Shown: positions 55,169-64,000 of the stretch, one piece after another
How the letters are laid out: every line of letters begins with the position of its first letter
Numbering within the stretch: position 1 is the stretch's first letter
NCBI RefSeq assembly: GCF_020005365.1
Contig: NZ_JACNML010000003.1
Location: forward strand, 248,001 to 312,000
DNA from: Kangiella shandongensis
GTDB lineage: Bacteria > Pseudomonadota > Gammaproteobacteria > Enterobacterales > Kangiellaceae
Direction: 5' to 3'
DNA: 64,000 nucleotides
Notes under the pieces: model-generated
Told to the model about the DNA's origin: nothing
The model's database searches: none
What the model saw: the letters and a program-made list of their open reading frames with translations, nothing else
Position numbers and translations under genes: made by a program

Positions 55169-55761
55169 TGCTTCATCATCTCCTCGCCCACAGGCCCTGA
55201 TTTTTCGGGGTGAAATTGAAATGCCCAGATATTCCCCTGGTTAACTGCAGCCACAAACTGTTCACCATAGTTAACTGTGGCAGCAGTGACATCAGAAGTC
55301 TTAACGCCATAACTGTTAACAAAGTAAACAATTTGCTGATCAAGGAACGCATTATCAGCATTGATCTTCGACCAACCGACCATGGGTTGTTTAGGGCTAT
55401 TCAAACGCTCGACTCTTCCTTTAAAAATACCCAACCCACTCACACCGGGATCTTCTGCTGATGACTCAAACAATACCTGTAGGCCAACACAAATTCCTAA
55501 CAGCGGTTTGTCGGCTTTAGTCCACTCAAGAATCACTTTATCCAAACCGGTCGAGGTCAGCTGACTCATCACCTGTCCAAACCGTCCCTGTCCAGGGATC
55601 AGCAATGCGCTGATACTAGTGTCCAACTGTTGTGGCTGGTTAATCATTAACGGCTCAAAACCGATACGTTTCAAGCAGGCAAACAAACTAAATAAGTTGC
55701 CCGCCTGCGTATTAATCACGCCAATCCTTTGTACTTTTTGCTTGATGCTGATCTGGCTCAT
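55156..55761 (-). CDS. hisH: Imidazole glycerol phosphate synthase, glutaminase subunit
   Basis: The product is 201 residues from ATG 55761, which overlaps the hisB stop as ATGA. The class I glutaminase triad is visible: the cysteine in LGICVGLQVLFE (usually GxCLGMQ) and the His/Glu pair in FQFHPEKSG. It gives ammonia to HisF. Confidence 0.96.
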   Translation of the reverse strand: MSQISIKQKVQRIGVINTQAGNLFSLFACLKRIGFEPLMINQPQQLDTSISALLIPGQGRFGQVMSQLTSTGLDKVILEWTKADKPLLGICVGLQVLFESSAEDPGVSGLGIFKGRVERLNSPKQPMVGWSKINADNAFLDQQIVYFVNSYGVKTSDVTAATVNYGEQFVAAVNQGNIWAFQFHPEKSGPVGEEMMKQCLN

Positions 55762-56336
55762 AAGCACCCCTTAGTACTGTTATCACGTTCGCCCACTTGT
55801 AAAGCTTCGCGCAAGGCAAATGCCAGGCCTTTAAAGCTGGCTTCAACCAAATGGTGATTATTATCAAAGTACTCCGTTTTGATATGCAGCGTTATGGCGC
55901 TGTTAATGGCAAAGGTATAAAAAAAGTGCTTCCACATTTCGGTACCGATTCCGCCTAAACTTTCCCGCGAAAAAGGCAAGTCAGTGATGGCGTAAGCGCG
56001 GCCACACACATCAACCGCCACCATCAATAAGCTCGCATCCATTGGTAACAGTCGTTGTCCATAACGCACTATTTTTCCCTGCTGGCGCCATGCCTGATTG
56101 AAAGCCTGACCTAAACAGATCGCCACATCTTCTATTAGGTGATGGTCATCAACCTCCAGATCTCCTTTTGACTTTAGCGTTAAGTCCCAGCCGGCGTGAG
56201 TCGCCAGCTGATTTAGCATATGATCAAAAAATGGCAAGCCGGTGCTGATATCCACCCTTTGCTGTCCATTGATGTCCAGCGATAAATTAATTGATGTTTC
56301 TTTCGTTTGACGTTGCAGCTTAATAACACCACTCAT
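55758..56336 (-). CDS. hisB: Imidazoleglycerol-phosphate dehydratase (monofunctional)
   Basis: The product is 192 residues. Metal-binding motifs DDHHLIEDVAICLG and NHHLVEASFKGLA, plus FFDHMLNQLATHAG, identify the IGPD domain. It lacks the N-terminal histidinol-phosphatase domain of the E. coli bifunctional HisB, so that activity must come from elsewhere, probably the HAD domain on the upstream HisC protein. It overlaps both neighbours by 4 bases. Confidence 0.97.
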   Translation of the reverse strand: MSGVIKLQRQTKETSINLSLDINGQQRVDISTGLPFFDHMLNQLATHAGWDLTLKSKGDLEVDDHHLIEDVAICLGQAFNQAWRQQGKIVRYGQRLLPMDASLLMVAVDVCGRAYAITDLPFSRESLGGIGTEMWKHFFYTFAINSAITLHIKTEYFDNNHHLVEASFKGLAFALREALQVGERDNSTKGCL

Positions 56337-58039
56337 AGTAAAGACTCCAACTGATTGACATCGTTTAATACCAAGTCTGCGCCATATTTGTATAAACTGT
56401 CATTGCCGATACCAATGGCAATGGCACCTGCACGATTAGCCGCCGCCATATCATCAGGAGTATCACCAAGCATCCAACCGTTTTCCTTAGAGAAGTAACG
56501 CAGTGCTTTAAGTATTCCTTCAGGACTTGGTTTCGACTGTTCTACATCATCATCGCTTATCACTAAGCTATTTCTTGCGCCAATCATCTGCACTCCTTCC
56601 ACAGCTTCGTCCTTTGGCCGACCAGTGACCACCGCAGCTTTTATTGTTCGGCTATTAGCAATAAACAACTCTGTCAGTAATTGTTGGCTGATAATTGGCT
56701 TTTCTAACGACTTATAACCTTTTGTATCTCCACTCCCCTGGTAGAAACTTTGAAAAACTTCAGTCACTTGCTGCAAACCAACTTCAGTGCCTTGTTCATT
56801 AGTCAATTCCTGAGCTAACACCCAGTCATTATTAAACCCGCCCTGACCGCGTAGGCGCTCAATATCATCCTGCGTAACCACGTTGCCTGATAACTTCTCC
56901 ACCGTCGCCTTGATGGCCGCATCATAGCTCTGGCTGGTATCGATCAAGACGCCATCCATATCGAAACAAATCAATTCGGGCTTAAGCGCTAATCGAAGCG
57001 CATTGAGTAAAGGCTTAAGGTAAAAGGGAATGGTTATCCTCAGAGCGCTTACAGCTTTGTCGTTGACCGTTAATCCCGAAAGATTAGTTTTGATAACAAT
57101 ATTTCGTTTTTCACAGGCCGCTTTTATCAATCTCAATTTGCTGTCACACCCCTGAATAAATACAAAATTGGCGCTACTATCGACCAGCTGTAAGCCGCTC
57201 GAAAATAGCAACTCGCCCACCAGCTCCCGGTTTTGAGCAATCATCTTGCTGTAATTACTAACCTCGAGTTTGGCGCTTTCTGTGAAGGCTTTCTTGGCTA
57301 CCTCGATAGTCGGCGCCGGCAAGTTAAATGGCATAGCCAAAGATGCAAACTGCTTGATTATTTCAGCCTGTCCCAGTAAGTAACCGCAGCGAATGCCTGC
57401 GAGACCAAATGCTTTCGATAAGGTGCGTAAAATAACGAGGTTGTCGAACTGCTGAATCAGTTCTAGAGAACTATCGTATGCCTTACAGGCGAACTCAATA
57501 TAGGCTTCATCAAGAAAAACCTGGGCTCCCTTTGATTTAGCTTGCTGACAAACCTCAACCAAACCATCGTAAGGGATCAACTCACCAGTTGGGTTATTTG
57601 GACTGGTCAAAATTAAAATGGCTCCCTCAGACAGGCAACCAACTGCAGTATTTAAATCAATCCTCATGTCTGCCAGTGGTTCAATTAGATCGATGGAGCT
57701 GCTCCAGTTATTCTTACCGACTAGATACTGGCTAAATGCAGGTAGCGGTAAAATTAACTGACGTTTTTGTAGACAGGCGTACTTAAACAACAGTTCAATC
57801 GCTTCATCACCGCCGTTAGTCAATAAAAGCTGCTCCTGATTCAAGCCATAAAAATTACTGACCTGAGTCTGTAAACCACTTTTATCTGGATACCGCCATA
57901 AACACTCAGTAGATATTGCTTCCTCCTCTAACCATAACGGACGACTATCTGAACGCTCGTTAAAGTCCAACTTAAGAGGCTGTACTGCGCCCCTTACCTC
58001 CTGATAGAAGTCGTCTTGGTTTTTGTATAAAGGTTTCAT
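56333..58039 (-). CDS. hisC: HisC-HAD fusion: histidinol-phosphate aminotransferase and probable histidinol phosphatase
   Basis: The product is 568 residues. The first 350 or so are a PLP aminotransferase: LTNGGDEAIELLF, LTSPNNPTGELI, DEAYIEF and the lysine in RTLSKAFGLAGIRCGY. From about residue 352 a complete HAD phosphatase follows: FDMDGVLIDTS, VVTGRPKDEA, KPSPEGI and GDTPDDMAAAN. Known HAD proteins of the TIGR01548 type occur fused to HisC or HisB and were proposed to be the histidinol-phosphate phosphatase. Since hisB here is monofunctional, the fusion probably carries the two consecutive steps imidazole-acetol-phosphate to histidinol-phosphate to histidinol. The phosphatase role is inferred. 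It overlaps hisG and hisB by 4 bases each. Confidence 0.93.
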   Translation of the reverse strand: MKPLYKNQDDFYQEVRGAVQPLKLDFNERSDSRPLWLEEEAISTECLWRYPDKSGLQTQVSNFYGLNQEQLLLTNGGDEAIELLFKYACLQKRQLILPLPAFSQYLVGKNNWSSSIDLIEPLADMRIDLNTAVGCLSEGAILILTSPNNPTGELIPYDGLVEVCQQAKSKGAQVFLDEAYIEFACKAYDSSLELIQQFDNLVILRTLSKAFGLAGIRCGYLLGQAEIIKQFASLAMPFNLPAPTIEVAKKAFTESAKLEVSNYSKMIAQNRELVGELLFSSGLQLVDSSANFVFIQGCDSKLRLIKAACEKRNIVIKTNLSGLTVNDKAVSALRITIPFYLKPLLNALRLALKPELICFDMDGVLIDTSQSYDAAIKATVEKLSGNVVTQDDIERLRGQGGFNNDWVLAQELTNEQGTEVGLQQVTEVFQSFYQGSGDTKGYKSLEKPIISQQLLTELFIANSRTIKAAVVTGRPKDEAVEGVQMIGARNSLVISDDDVEQSKPSPEGILKALRYFSKENGWMLGDTPDDMAAANRAGAIAIGIGNDSLYKYGADLVLNDVNQLESLL

Positions 58040-58884
58040 AGCGCTTTCCTGATTGGTGTTTCAAGAATATCGGTGGCACCCGCCGAAATCAGCTGCGGTA
58101 ACAAGTCTTTTATCAACTTACGTTCAATCGCCGCCTTAATTGCGAACCCTTCCTCATTATATAACTCACTAACGGTTGGTGAGCGCATGGCAGGCAATAA
58201 ATCGACCACCTGCTGCACATTATCCTTACTACAATTCATTTCCAGTAACACACGTTTGCGTCCATTCATCACGCCGCGCATTAATAGCAACAAGTCATCG
58301 ATTTGTTTTTTCTTTTCAGGATCCTGAAGCGTCTCTTTATTCGCAATAAACTGAGTCGAGCTTTCGATTACTGTATCAACAATTTTTAACCGATTGGCGC
58401 GAATGGTCGAACCAGTGCTGGTGTTATCAATGATCATATCGGCATCTTCTGGAGGGAAGACTTCGGTAGCACCATAAGCTCGCAGCAACTTAAAAGGAAT
58501 TCCGAGTTTGGAAAGGTAATCATTAGCAATCTTCTTATACTCTGAAGCGACAATAATATTTCGCTGCTTCACTTCCTCCCAGTTCCAATTTTCGGGAATA
58601 CACGACACCAGGCGTACCGGGTTAAAACCCAAGTCCATTAAAACCTCAACATCAGCTTCCTGCTCAATAACCCAGTCCATGCCAGCAAAGCCAATATCAT
58701 GTTGTCCCAAAGCCACCATCTCTGGAATATTCTGGCTTTTCAACAACTTCACTTCGATGTCACACCCATAAAGCGTTGGTCGATAATTGCGGCTATCTCC
58801 TACTAAGGTCAAACCCACCTCTGATAACAGGTCTTCAACCTTGTTGAACAGCTTCCCTTTCGGGACCACCATTTTTAATGTCAT
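58036..58884 (-). CDS. hisG: ATP phosphoribosyltransferase, long form
   Basis: The product is 282 residues from ATG 58884, with AGGAG about 8 bases upstream. It is the long, hexameric HisG: LKMVVPKGKLF, DIGFAGMDWVIEQ, the phosphoribosyl site DNTSTGSTIRANRL, and a C-terminal ACT-like histidine-binding domain (about 205-280) for feedback inhibition. First enzyme of the pathway and first gene after the leader. Confidence 0.96.
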   Translation of the reverse strand: MTLKMVVPKGKLFNKVEDLLSEVGLTLVGDSRNYRPTLYGCDIEVKLLKSQNIPEMVALGQHDIGFAGMDWVIEQEADVEVLMDLGFNPVRLVSCIPENWNWEEVKQRNIIVASEYKKIANDYLSKLGIPFKLLRAYGATEVFPPEDADMIIDNTSTGSTIRANRLKIVDTVIESSTQFIANKETLQDPEKKKQIDDLLLLMRGVMNGRKRVLLEMNCSKDNVQQVVDLLPAMRSPTVSELYNEEGFAIKAAIERKLIKDLLPQLISAGATDILETPIRKAL

Positions 58885-58920
58885 CACTACTCTCCTAAAA
58901 ATCTACATATACCTGAAAAC

Positions 58921-58954
58921 AAAAAAGCCCGTTGTCCTTTCGGAGCAACGGGCT
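58921..58954 (-). terminator. his attenuator 2 terminator
   Basis: AGCCCGTTG and CAACGGGCT pair over 9 bp, extended past a one-base bulge by TCC-GAAA-GGA, followed by six T residues on the minus strand. It lies 36 bases before hisG. Its 5' arm can instead pair with GAGCGACGG inside leader peptide 2 (58999-59007 against 58943-58951): nine pairs, one of them G-U, as an antiterminator. Confidence 0.9.
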
Positions 58955-58986
58955 GGAAACCTATTAATGAGTATTTTAATCAAGCA

Positions 58987-59055
58987 TTACTCATCCCACC
59001 GTCGCTCGCGCAGTGTATGATGGTGATGATGATGTAACTGGCTGATTAATATCAC
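58987..59055 (-). CDS. hisL: his operon leader peptide 2 (six consecutive histidines)
   Basis: This 22-residue ORF starts at GTG 59055, with AAGG 8 bases upstream. It reads MILISQL, then six His codons (CAT CAT CAT CAC CAT CAT), then TLRERRWDE and a TAA at 58987. A run of His codons just ahead of a terminator is the hallmark of his attenuation: with scarce His-tRNA the ribosome stalls on the run and the antiterminator forms. A protector pairing between CATC/CACC in the His run and GGTG/GATG further on is also possible. Confidence 0.88.
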   Translation of the reverse strand: MILISQLHHHHHHTLRERRWDE

Positions 59056-59097
59056 TTTAATAACCTTTTCTAAAACCTGAACTTATCTCTAAACCAT

Positions 59098-59128
59098 AAA
59101 AAAAGCCCCGCTCAATTGGCGGGGCTTT
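59098..59128 (-). terminator. his attenuator 1 terminator
   Basis: AAAGCCCCGC and GCGGGGCTTT form a perfect 10-bp stem with a 7-base loop and a run of seven T residues on the minus strand (59098-59104). The 5' arm region CCGCCAA (59116-59122) can pair over seven bases with TTGGCGG at 59174-59180 in leader peptide 1 as an antiterminator. Confidence 0.92.
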
Positions 59129-59156
59129 CAGGAAATCTTTAATCTCGACTACATTA

Positions 59157-59231
59157 TTAAAGACAACAGCTCACCGCCAACGCATTTACGTGGTGATGAT
59201 GGTGATGGCGAGTGTTCAATAATGTATTCAT
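59157..59231 (-). CDS. hisL: his operon leader peptide 1 (six consecutive histidines)
   Basis: This 24-residue ORF starts at ATG 59231, reads MNTLLNTR, then six His codons (CAT CAC CAT CAT CAC CAC) at 59190-59207, then VNALAVSCCL and TAA at 59157. It resembles enteric HisL in length and layout. CGCCA at 59206-59210 can pair with TGGCG of the antiterminator segment as a protector. No ribosome-binding site is seen, and the promoter places the transcript start next to the ATG, so it may be translated leaderless. Confidence 0.88.
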   Translation of the reverse strand: MNTLLNTRHHHHHHVNALAVSCCL

Positions 59232-59239
59232 ATGCAGTG

Positions 59240-59268
59240 ATTAAAACTTATCCGAATGAACCTGTCAA
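59240..59268 (-). promoter_or_regulatory. Sigma-70 promoter of the his leader
   Basis: On the minus strand TTGACA (59263-59268) and TTTAAT (59240-59245) are separated by 17 bases. The predicted start lies about 59232-59234, just ahead of leader peptide 1. It is the only strong promoter I see upstream of the his operon; none is evident between the two attenuators. Confidence 0.8.
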
Positions 59269-59289
59269 TCCTTTTGAAATAATAAAAAG

Positions 59290-59754
59290 TTATATCTCTC
59301 TGGTCATAAATAAGCTGTATGGATCCTTCTTATACTCTGCAAAAGGTCCGCACTCCTCAAAGCCATACTTGCGGTAGAGTCGGACTGCTGGCTGAAAAGC
59401 CTCGTTGGTTCCAGTCTCCAGGCTAATTCGACGATAGTCCCGCTTTTTACCCGCGGCTAACATTGTAGTCAGAATCATATTAGCAACGCCTTCTCTTAAA
59501 AAAGCCTTAGCCGTACGCATCGATTTAATCTCAGCATGCTCAGGCGATAATTCTTTCAAGGCACCACAACCGATGATTTCCTCATTCTGCCAAGCACTCC
59601 AGAAGGTAATAGCCGGCTCCTTTAACTCCGACTCCTCGAGCGCATGAATACTCTCCGGTGGAGAGTATTCGTACATTTCTTTGCGATGTTCTAATAATAA
59701 CGTGATAACCTTGCCGTCTCGTAAATTATCGACTTTAATCATACAATCACGCAT
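59290..59754 (-). CDS. GNAT-family N-acetyltransferase
   Basis: The product is 154 residues from ATG 59754; ATG 59742 is also possible. The GNAT fold is seen in EEIIGCGALKEL, AEIKSMRTAKAFLREGVANMIL (acetyl-CoA-binding region, with REGVAN in place of the usual RGxG) and LYRKYGFEECGPF. The substrate is unknown. It is the last gene after amtB-glnK, with no terminator visible before the his promoter, so some read-through into the his leader is possible. Confidence 0.85.
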   Translation of the reverse strand: MRDCMIKVDNLRDGKVITLLLEHRKEMYEYSPPESIHALEESELKEPAITFWSAWQNEEIIGCGALKELSPEHAEIKSMRTAKAFLREGVANMILTTMLAAGKKRDYRRISLETGTNEAFQPAVRLYRKYGFEECGPFAEYKKDPYSLFMTREI

Positions 59755-59774
59755 CACTCTCACTTCTAACCTCA

Positions 59775-61383
<1,609 letters not shown>

Positions 61384-61455
61384 AAGTTCCCCCAAAGTTC
61401 CTATTTATAAATAACACGGTGACAAAGGAGTTAGAACAGTGGAGCCACCTAGTTA

Positions 61456-61472
61456 TGCACCGTCATGGTGCA
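61456..61472 (-). promoter_or_regulatory. NtrC-type binding site upstream of amtB
   Basis: TGCACC-GTCAT-GGTGCA is a perfect palindrome that equals the NtrC consensus (TGCACY-N5-GGTGCA). It lies 73 bases upstream of the amtB ATG. The sigma-54 promoter is not clear: TGGCTC around the -24 position is near 61444, but the -12 element is poor. Confidence 0.75.
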
Positions 61473-61493
61473 ATACGGGCTCAAGAAATAGAA

Positions 61494-61515
61494 AAGGCAC
61501 CAAAATGGTGCCTTT
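61494..61515 (-). terminator. Terminator of the metallopeptidase gene that also resembles an NtrC site
   Basis: AAAGGCACC and GGTGCCTTT form a 9-bp stem around AAAAT, with TTTTCTATTT on the minus strand after it, 26 bases beyond the metallopeptidase stop codon. The core GCACC-N5-GGTGC also fits the NtrC half-site pattern, and its centre is 40 bases from that of the site at 61456. Confidence 0.6.
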
Positions 61516-61540
61516 AATTTATAGATTAACGGATTAAAGG

Positions 61541-64000
61541 TCAGTAGGGCCAGGTGCCACTGCCATCGATCAGCTGGCGCGACTTATCCAGTCCTAGACA
61601 GTAGTCTGATTCATTGGCTAAGTAGAAGTAGCGCGGTAATACCGAAAAGCCATAGCTCGCCACCTGCTGTTCAGCTGCGTCAGAGAAATCGAGTCCCCAC
61701 AGCGAGAAGTAGTCCCGGGTATCTCTTTTCATGGCAAAAGCACTGCTGATCAACATCCAGTCATTACTGCTAATACTATTCGCCTGCTCACGCGTCCACC
61801 CGGCAAAGCCAAGGTTGTCTCGCATCGCGTTCCAGTCAGTATCATTGCCACGCGCTTTACGAAACTCTCGCTCCAGAATATGCAGTCGTGGCCACAACTG
61901 CCAACCATCACCCAAAGCGCCATCTCCCTGCGCCGACATCATTAGCTGCAGATAGAATGCAGCACCTCGACTCCAGCTGGATAAGTTAGCACTCTGCATG
62001 TAGGCAAAGGGATCGGCTTCATTACGACTTTGCTGTAGGTGGTTAAAGAGCTCTTCAAACGGTAAGCTCTGACAACTCGGCGCATTTCCCGTCTCAAGGT
62101 GGAACTGACTCTTAGCGTAGTAAGAGTATGGATTGGTTGTAGTATGAACTTCCCAGCCACTAAAGCGGAATAAGGAGCGTTCCAGTCCGTGGCCAATTTC
62201 ATGGATATCGCCATGACCGACCGGGTTGAAAGACCAGTAGGCATCGTATGGGTTGCCCGAGCAACCATAGCCGCAATTTGCCTGATCCGCGTTCATGTGT
62301 TTTACCTGATCGATGGACGCAATAGTCAGGTTATGGTTTTGTGTAAAGCTTGTCACTTCAGTGTTCAGATCAATACCAGGGCCTGAGTAACCCGCCAGGC
62401 CCAGTGCAAAATTATGAGCATAGCGCATGGTAGCCAGGGCAACGCTGTTAGCATCAGGCCATAATGGGTCGCTTAACGTTTCCTGCATTTTCTCTGTGGT
62501 CGAATGCACTTCAAAGCTCGGTGTGATCAGCTCAGCCCAGTCATAGTTTTCGGCGTTAACGGCTTGAGCAAAAGCTGCACTGTCGGCTTCTTCACGCCAC
62601 ACCGGGTGTTGCCCAATAGTGGCAAACTCAAACTTCACCGCAACATCTTTTACATCAAACCCAACCTGAACCGGTCCACCATGAGTCGAAATCAGGCTTA
62701 ATGTCTCACCCGGTTTAATTTCGATGTCCGTTGTACGCAGGAATTTGGGACGATTGTAGGAGTTTTCGTTAAATTCGTGCGTCGCGCCGCTACGTAGAGT
62801 ATTGATAAAAATTTTGGTCTGTACGGCATTGGAGTCCTGTCGTGTCACTTCAAACTTTTGACCTGGCAAGGCGTAGACACCAGCGGTTCTAAATGGTGGC
62901 TTGCTGGTTAACTCTACCACTTTGCTTGACGGCGTAATATGGCTGAAGTCACTACGACTGAAGTTACCTAAGTCGGCCTGTGCAGGAGCAATATCTCGAT
63001 TCATATAGACCGCATGATCAGCATACATTGACTTTAAGAAATCGGTAGTCGGAGTCGCTATCTTATCCATCGGATATTGAACCGACTGACGGTAAAAGTC
63101 CGCCAGCAGCATTAGAATTTTCTCATAGCGATAATGTGTTGATGAGAATATCGAAATTTTTTGTCTATCCAGGCGACGGAAATAGTTTTGAACAACTTTA
63201 GCAGCCTGTAAGAAGTTGGAGTCATAGTTGGACTCGGCCGGACAGCTTTTATCGTCACAAAGACCGAGGTTAATATTAAAACTCTGGTTTTTGAATTGGC
63301 TAAGCAGATCTTTTACACTAGCAACATCTTCAGGCAATACGGCGTACTGACTGGAGCCATCATACTGGCTCAGAGACTGGCGTTGCCAGTAATTATCGCC
63401 CTCATAGTAGACATTAAATAATGGAAATAATGTCTGAGCTAACTCACCATTATTGCCGTCATGGTGCAGGTAGAGCACAGATACACCAGATTCCATTGCC
63501 TGTTTAACCGCATTTGCTACTGCAGAGGCACTGGCACCATCCAAGACCTGCGAGACAATCAGTAAATCAGTGTCCTCGCTAATACAACCGCTCAAAGCAG
63601 CACCATTACACTCGGTGGCTGCATTAAAAGTTGCGGTATCCGGGTAATAGTTTTGCAACCACTCCCGGGTAGCGATCTGATCCGGAAAATAATAGCTTTG
63701 ACCTAAGTGAGCCATGGCTACTTTAAAAGGCTGAGCGTCCAGGTCATCACGTCTGGTTAACCAGCTTAAGCTATTTTGTAGAAACTGCTGCATCTGGGTG
63801 TTCACAGACGCAGGATTACTCTTCCAGGTTCGCATCGGGTTACTGCCCAAAACAAAATAGCGTGTGTCCTCGGCTTTACCCACGATTCCCAATGTTCTGT
63901 TATTAACCGAATAACTGTCATTGGTTACGGCATTGGATATCAGTATTGGGTGGTTAAAGCCAAAAGTGCCGCTCAATAATGCTGCATCATGCGTTGGATC
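61541..64000 (-). CDS. ImpA/M60-like zinc metallopeptidase (3' part; start outside window)
   Basis: The open frame of about 819 codons reaches the window edge without a start, so the N-terminus is missing. The zinc site HEIGHGLE lies in GHGDIHEIGHGLE, about 590 residues into the visible part, with upstream YSGPGIDL, GCSGNPYD and a downstream EELFNH. The layout resembles the Pseudomonas ImpA group (MEROPS M88 and relatives of M60), secreted enzymes that cleave O-glycosylated proteins. A C-terminal GlyGly-CTERM or other sorting tail is not present; the protein ends in GSGTWPY. Family known, target unknown. Confidence 0.8.
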   Translation of the reverse strand, partial: DPTHDAALLSGTFGFNHPILISNAVTNDSYSVNNRTLGIVGKAEDTRYFVLGSNPMRTWKSNPASVNTQMQQFLQNSLSWLTRRDDLDAQPFKVAMAHLGQSYYFPDQIATREWLQNYYPDTATFNAATECNGAALSGCISEDTDLLIVSQVLDGASASAVANAVKQAMESGVSVLYLHHDGNNGELAQTLFPLFNVYYEGDNYWQRQSLSQYDGSSQYAVLPEDVASVKDLLSQFKNQSFNINLGLCDDKSCPAESNYDSNFLQAAKVVQNYFRRLDRQKISIFSSTHYRYEKILMLLADFYRQSVQYPMDKIATPTTDFLKSMYADHAVYMNRDIAPAQADLGNFSRSDFSHITPSSKVVELTSKPPFRTAGVYALPGQKFEVTRQDSNAVQTKIFINTLRSGATHEFNENSYNRPKFLRTTDIEIKPGETLSLISTHGGPVQVGFDVKDVAVKFEFATIGQHPVWREEADSAAFAQAVNAENYDWAELITPSFEVHSTTEKMQETLSDPLWPDANSVALATMRYAHNFALGLAGYSGPGIDLNTEVTSFTQNHNLTIASIDQVKHMNADQANCGYGCSGNPYDAYWSFNPVGHGDIHEIGHGLERSLFRFSGWEVHTTTNPYSYYAKSQFHLETGNAPSCQSLPFEELFNHLQQSRNEADPFAYMQSANLSSWSRGAAFYLQLMMSAQGDGALGDGWQLWPRLHILEREFRKARGNDTDWNAMRDNLGFAGWTREQANSISSNDWMLISSAFAMKRDTRDYFSLWGLDFSDAAEQQVASYGFSVLPRYFYLANESDYCLGLDKSRQLIDGSGTWPY

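Noticed and set aside
59016-59037. GAT/GGT-rich runs near 59020 and 59200 as simple sequence repeats
   Set aside because: On the minus strand they are in-frame His codons of two leader peptides that each precede a terminator, which explains them better.

Overview
The window is chromosomal DNA of a gammaproteobacterium with moderate GC content. The evidence is conserved gammaproteobacterial gene blocks: hisC-cmk-rpsA-ihfB-lapA-lapB-pyrF, ubiG-mupP-yciK, trpS-scpA-scpB-rluB, yciO/rnm-yciB-yciI-bolA and ispF-truD-surE-pcm-yqaA-nlpD. A marine lineage such as Kangiella or a relative is my guess; the sequence does not prove it. I found no rRNA, tRNA, CRISPR array, transposase or prophage.

Layout. 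1-2980: two direct copies of a small cassette on the minus strand. Each encodes an acidic peptide that begins MFESIAMICYLSM, followed by a multi-pass membrane protein. In one copy the peptide gene has grown through an in-frame 84-bp tandem repeat. 2990-10296: rhombosortase, a ComEA-like protein, and the minus-strand housekeeping run from hisC down to pyrF. 10494-20330: an exported S9A peptidase, a GGDEF protein, serC, gyrA, and the plus-strand mtaD-ubiG-mupP run. 20327-26068: a GGDEF/EAL sensor protein and a sensor kinase/response regulator pair of the 'dedicated sortase system' type, with no sortase nearby. 26372-35484: yciK, ppx converging on ppk, rluB, a CheY-like protein, scpB, scpA and trpS. 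35671-41284: accessory plus-strand genes. These are a MarR regulator with a GST and VOC-family operon, one member of which is frameshifted, then a lipoprotein and an S9 peptidase. 41326-45948: yciO, rnm, yciB, yciI, bolA, an HD hydrolase and an alpha/beta hydrolase. 46042-47152: an AT-rich cysteine-hydrolase-like gene with an adjoining lipoprotein gene. 47221-58884: nlpD-yqaA-pcm-surE-truD-ispF, preceded without a clear break by a complete his operon. 58885-59289: the his leader. 59290-61383: amtB, glnK and an acetyltransferase. 61541-64000: the 3' part of an ImpA/M60-like metallopeptidase gene.

How the genes work together. The his operon (hisG, hisC-HAD, hisB, hisH, hisF, hisA-hisI-hisE, hisD) covers the whole histidine pathway. 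HisA, HisI and HisE form one polypeptide, and a HAD phosphatase fused to HisC probably supplies the histinol-phosphate phosphatase step that the short HisB lacks. Its leader has two complete attenuators in series. Each has a six-histidine leader peptide, a possible antiterminator pairing and an intrinsic terminator. The amtB-glnK pair lies behind a perfect NtrC-type palindrome, which indicates nitrogen control.

The items I rate most novel are the tandem his attenuators, the duplicated peptide/membrane-protein cassette with its repeat expansion, the fused his enzymes, and the possible amidase/lipoprotein pair at 46042-47152.
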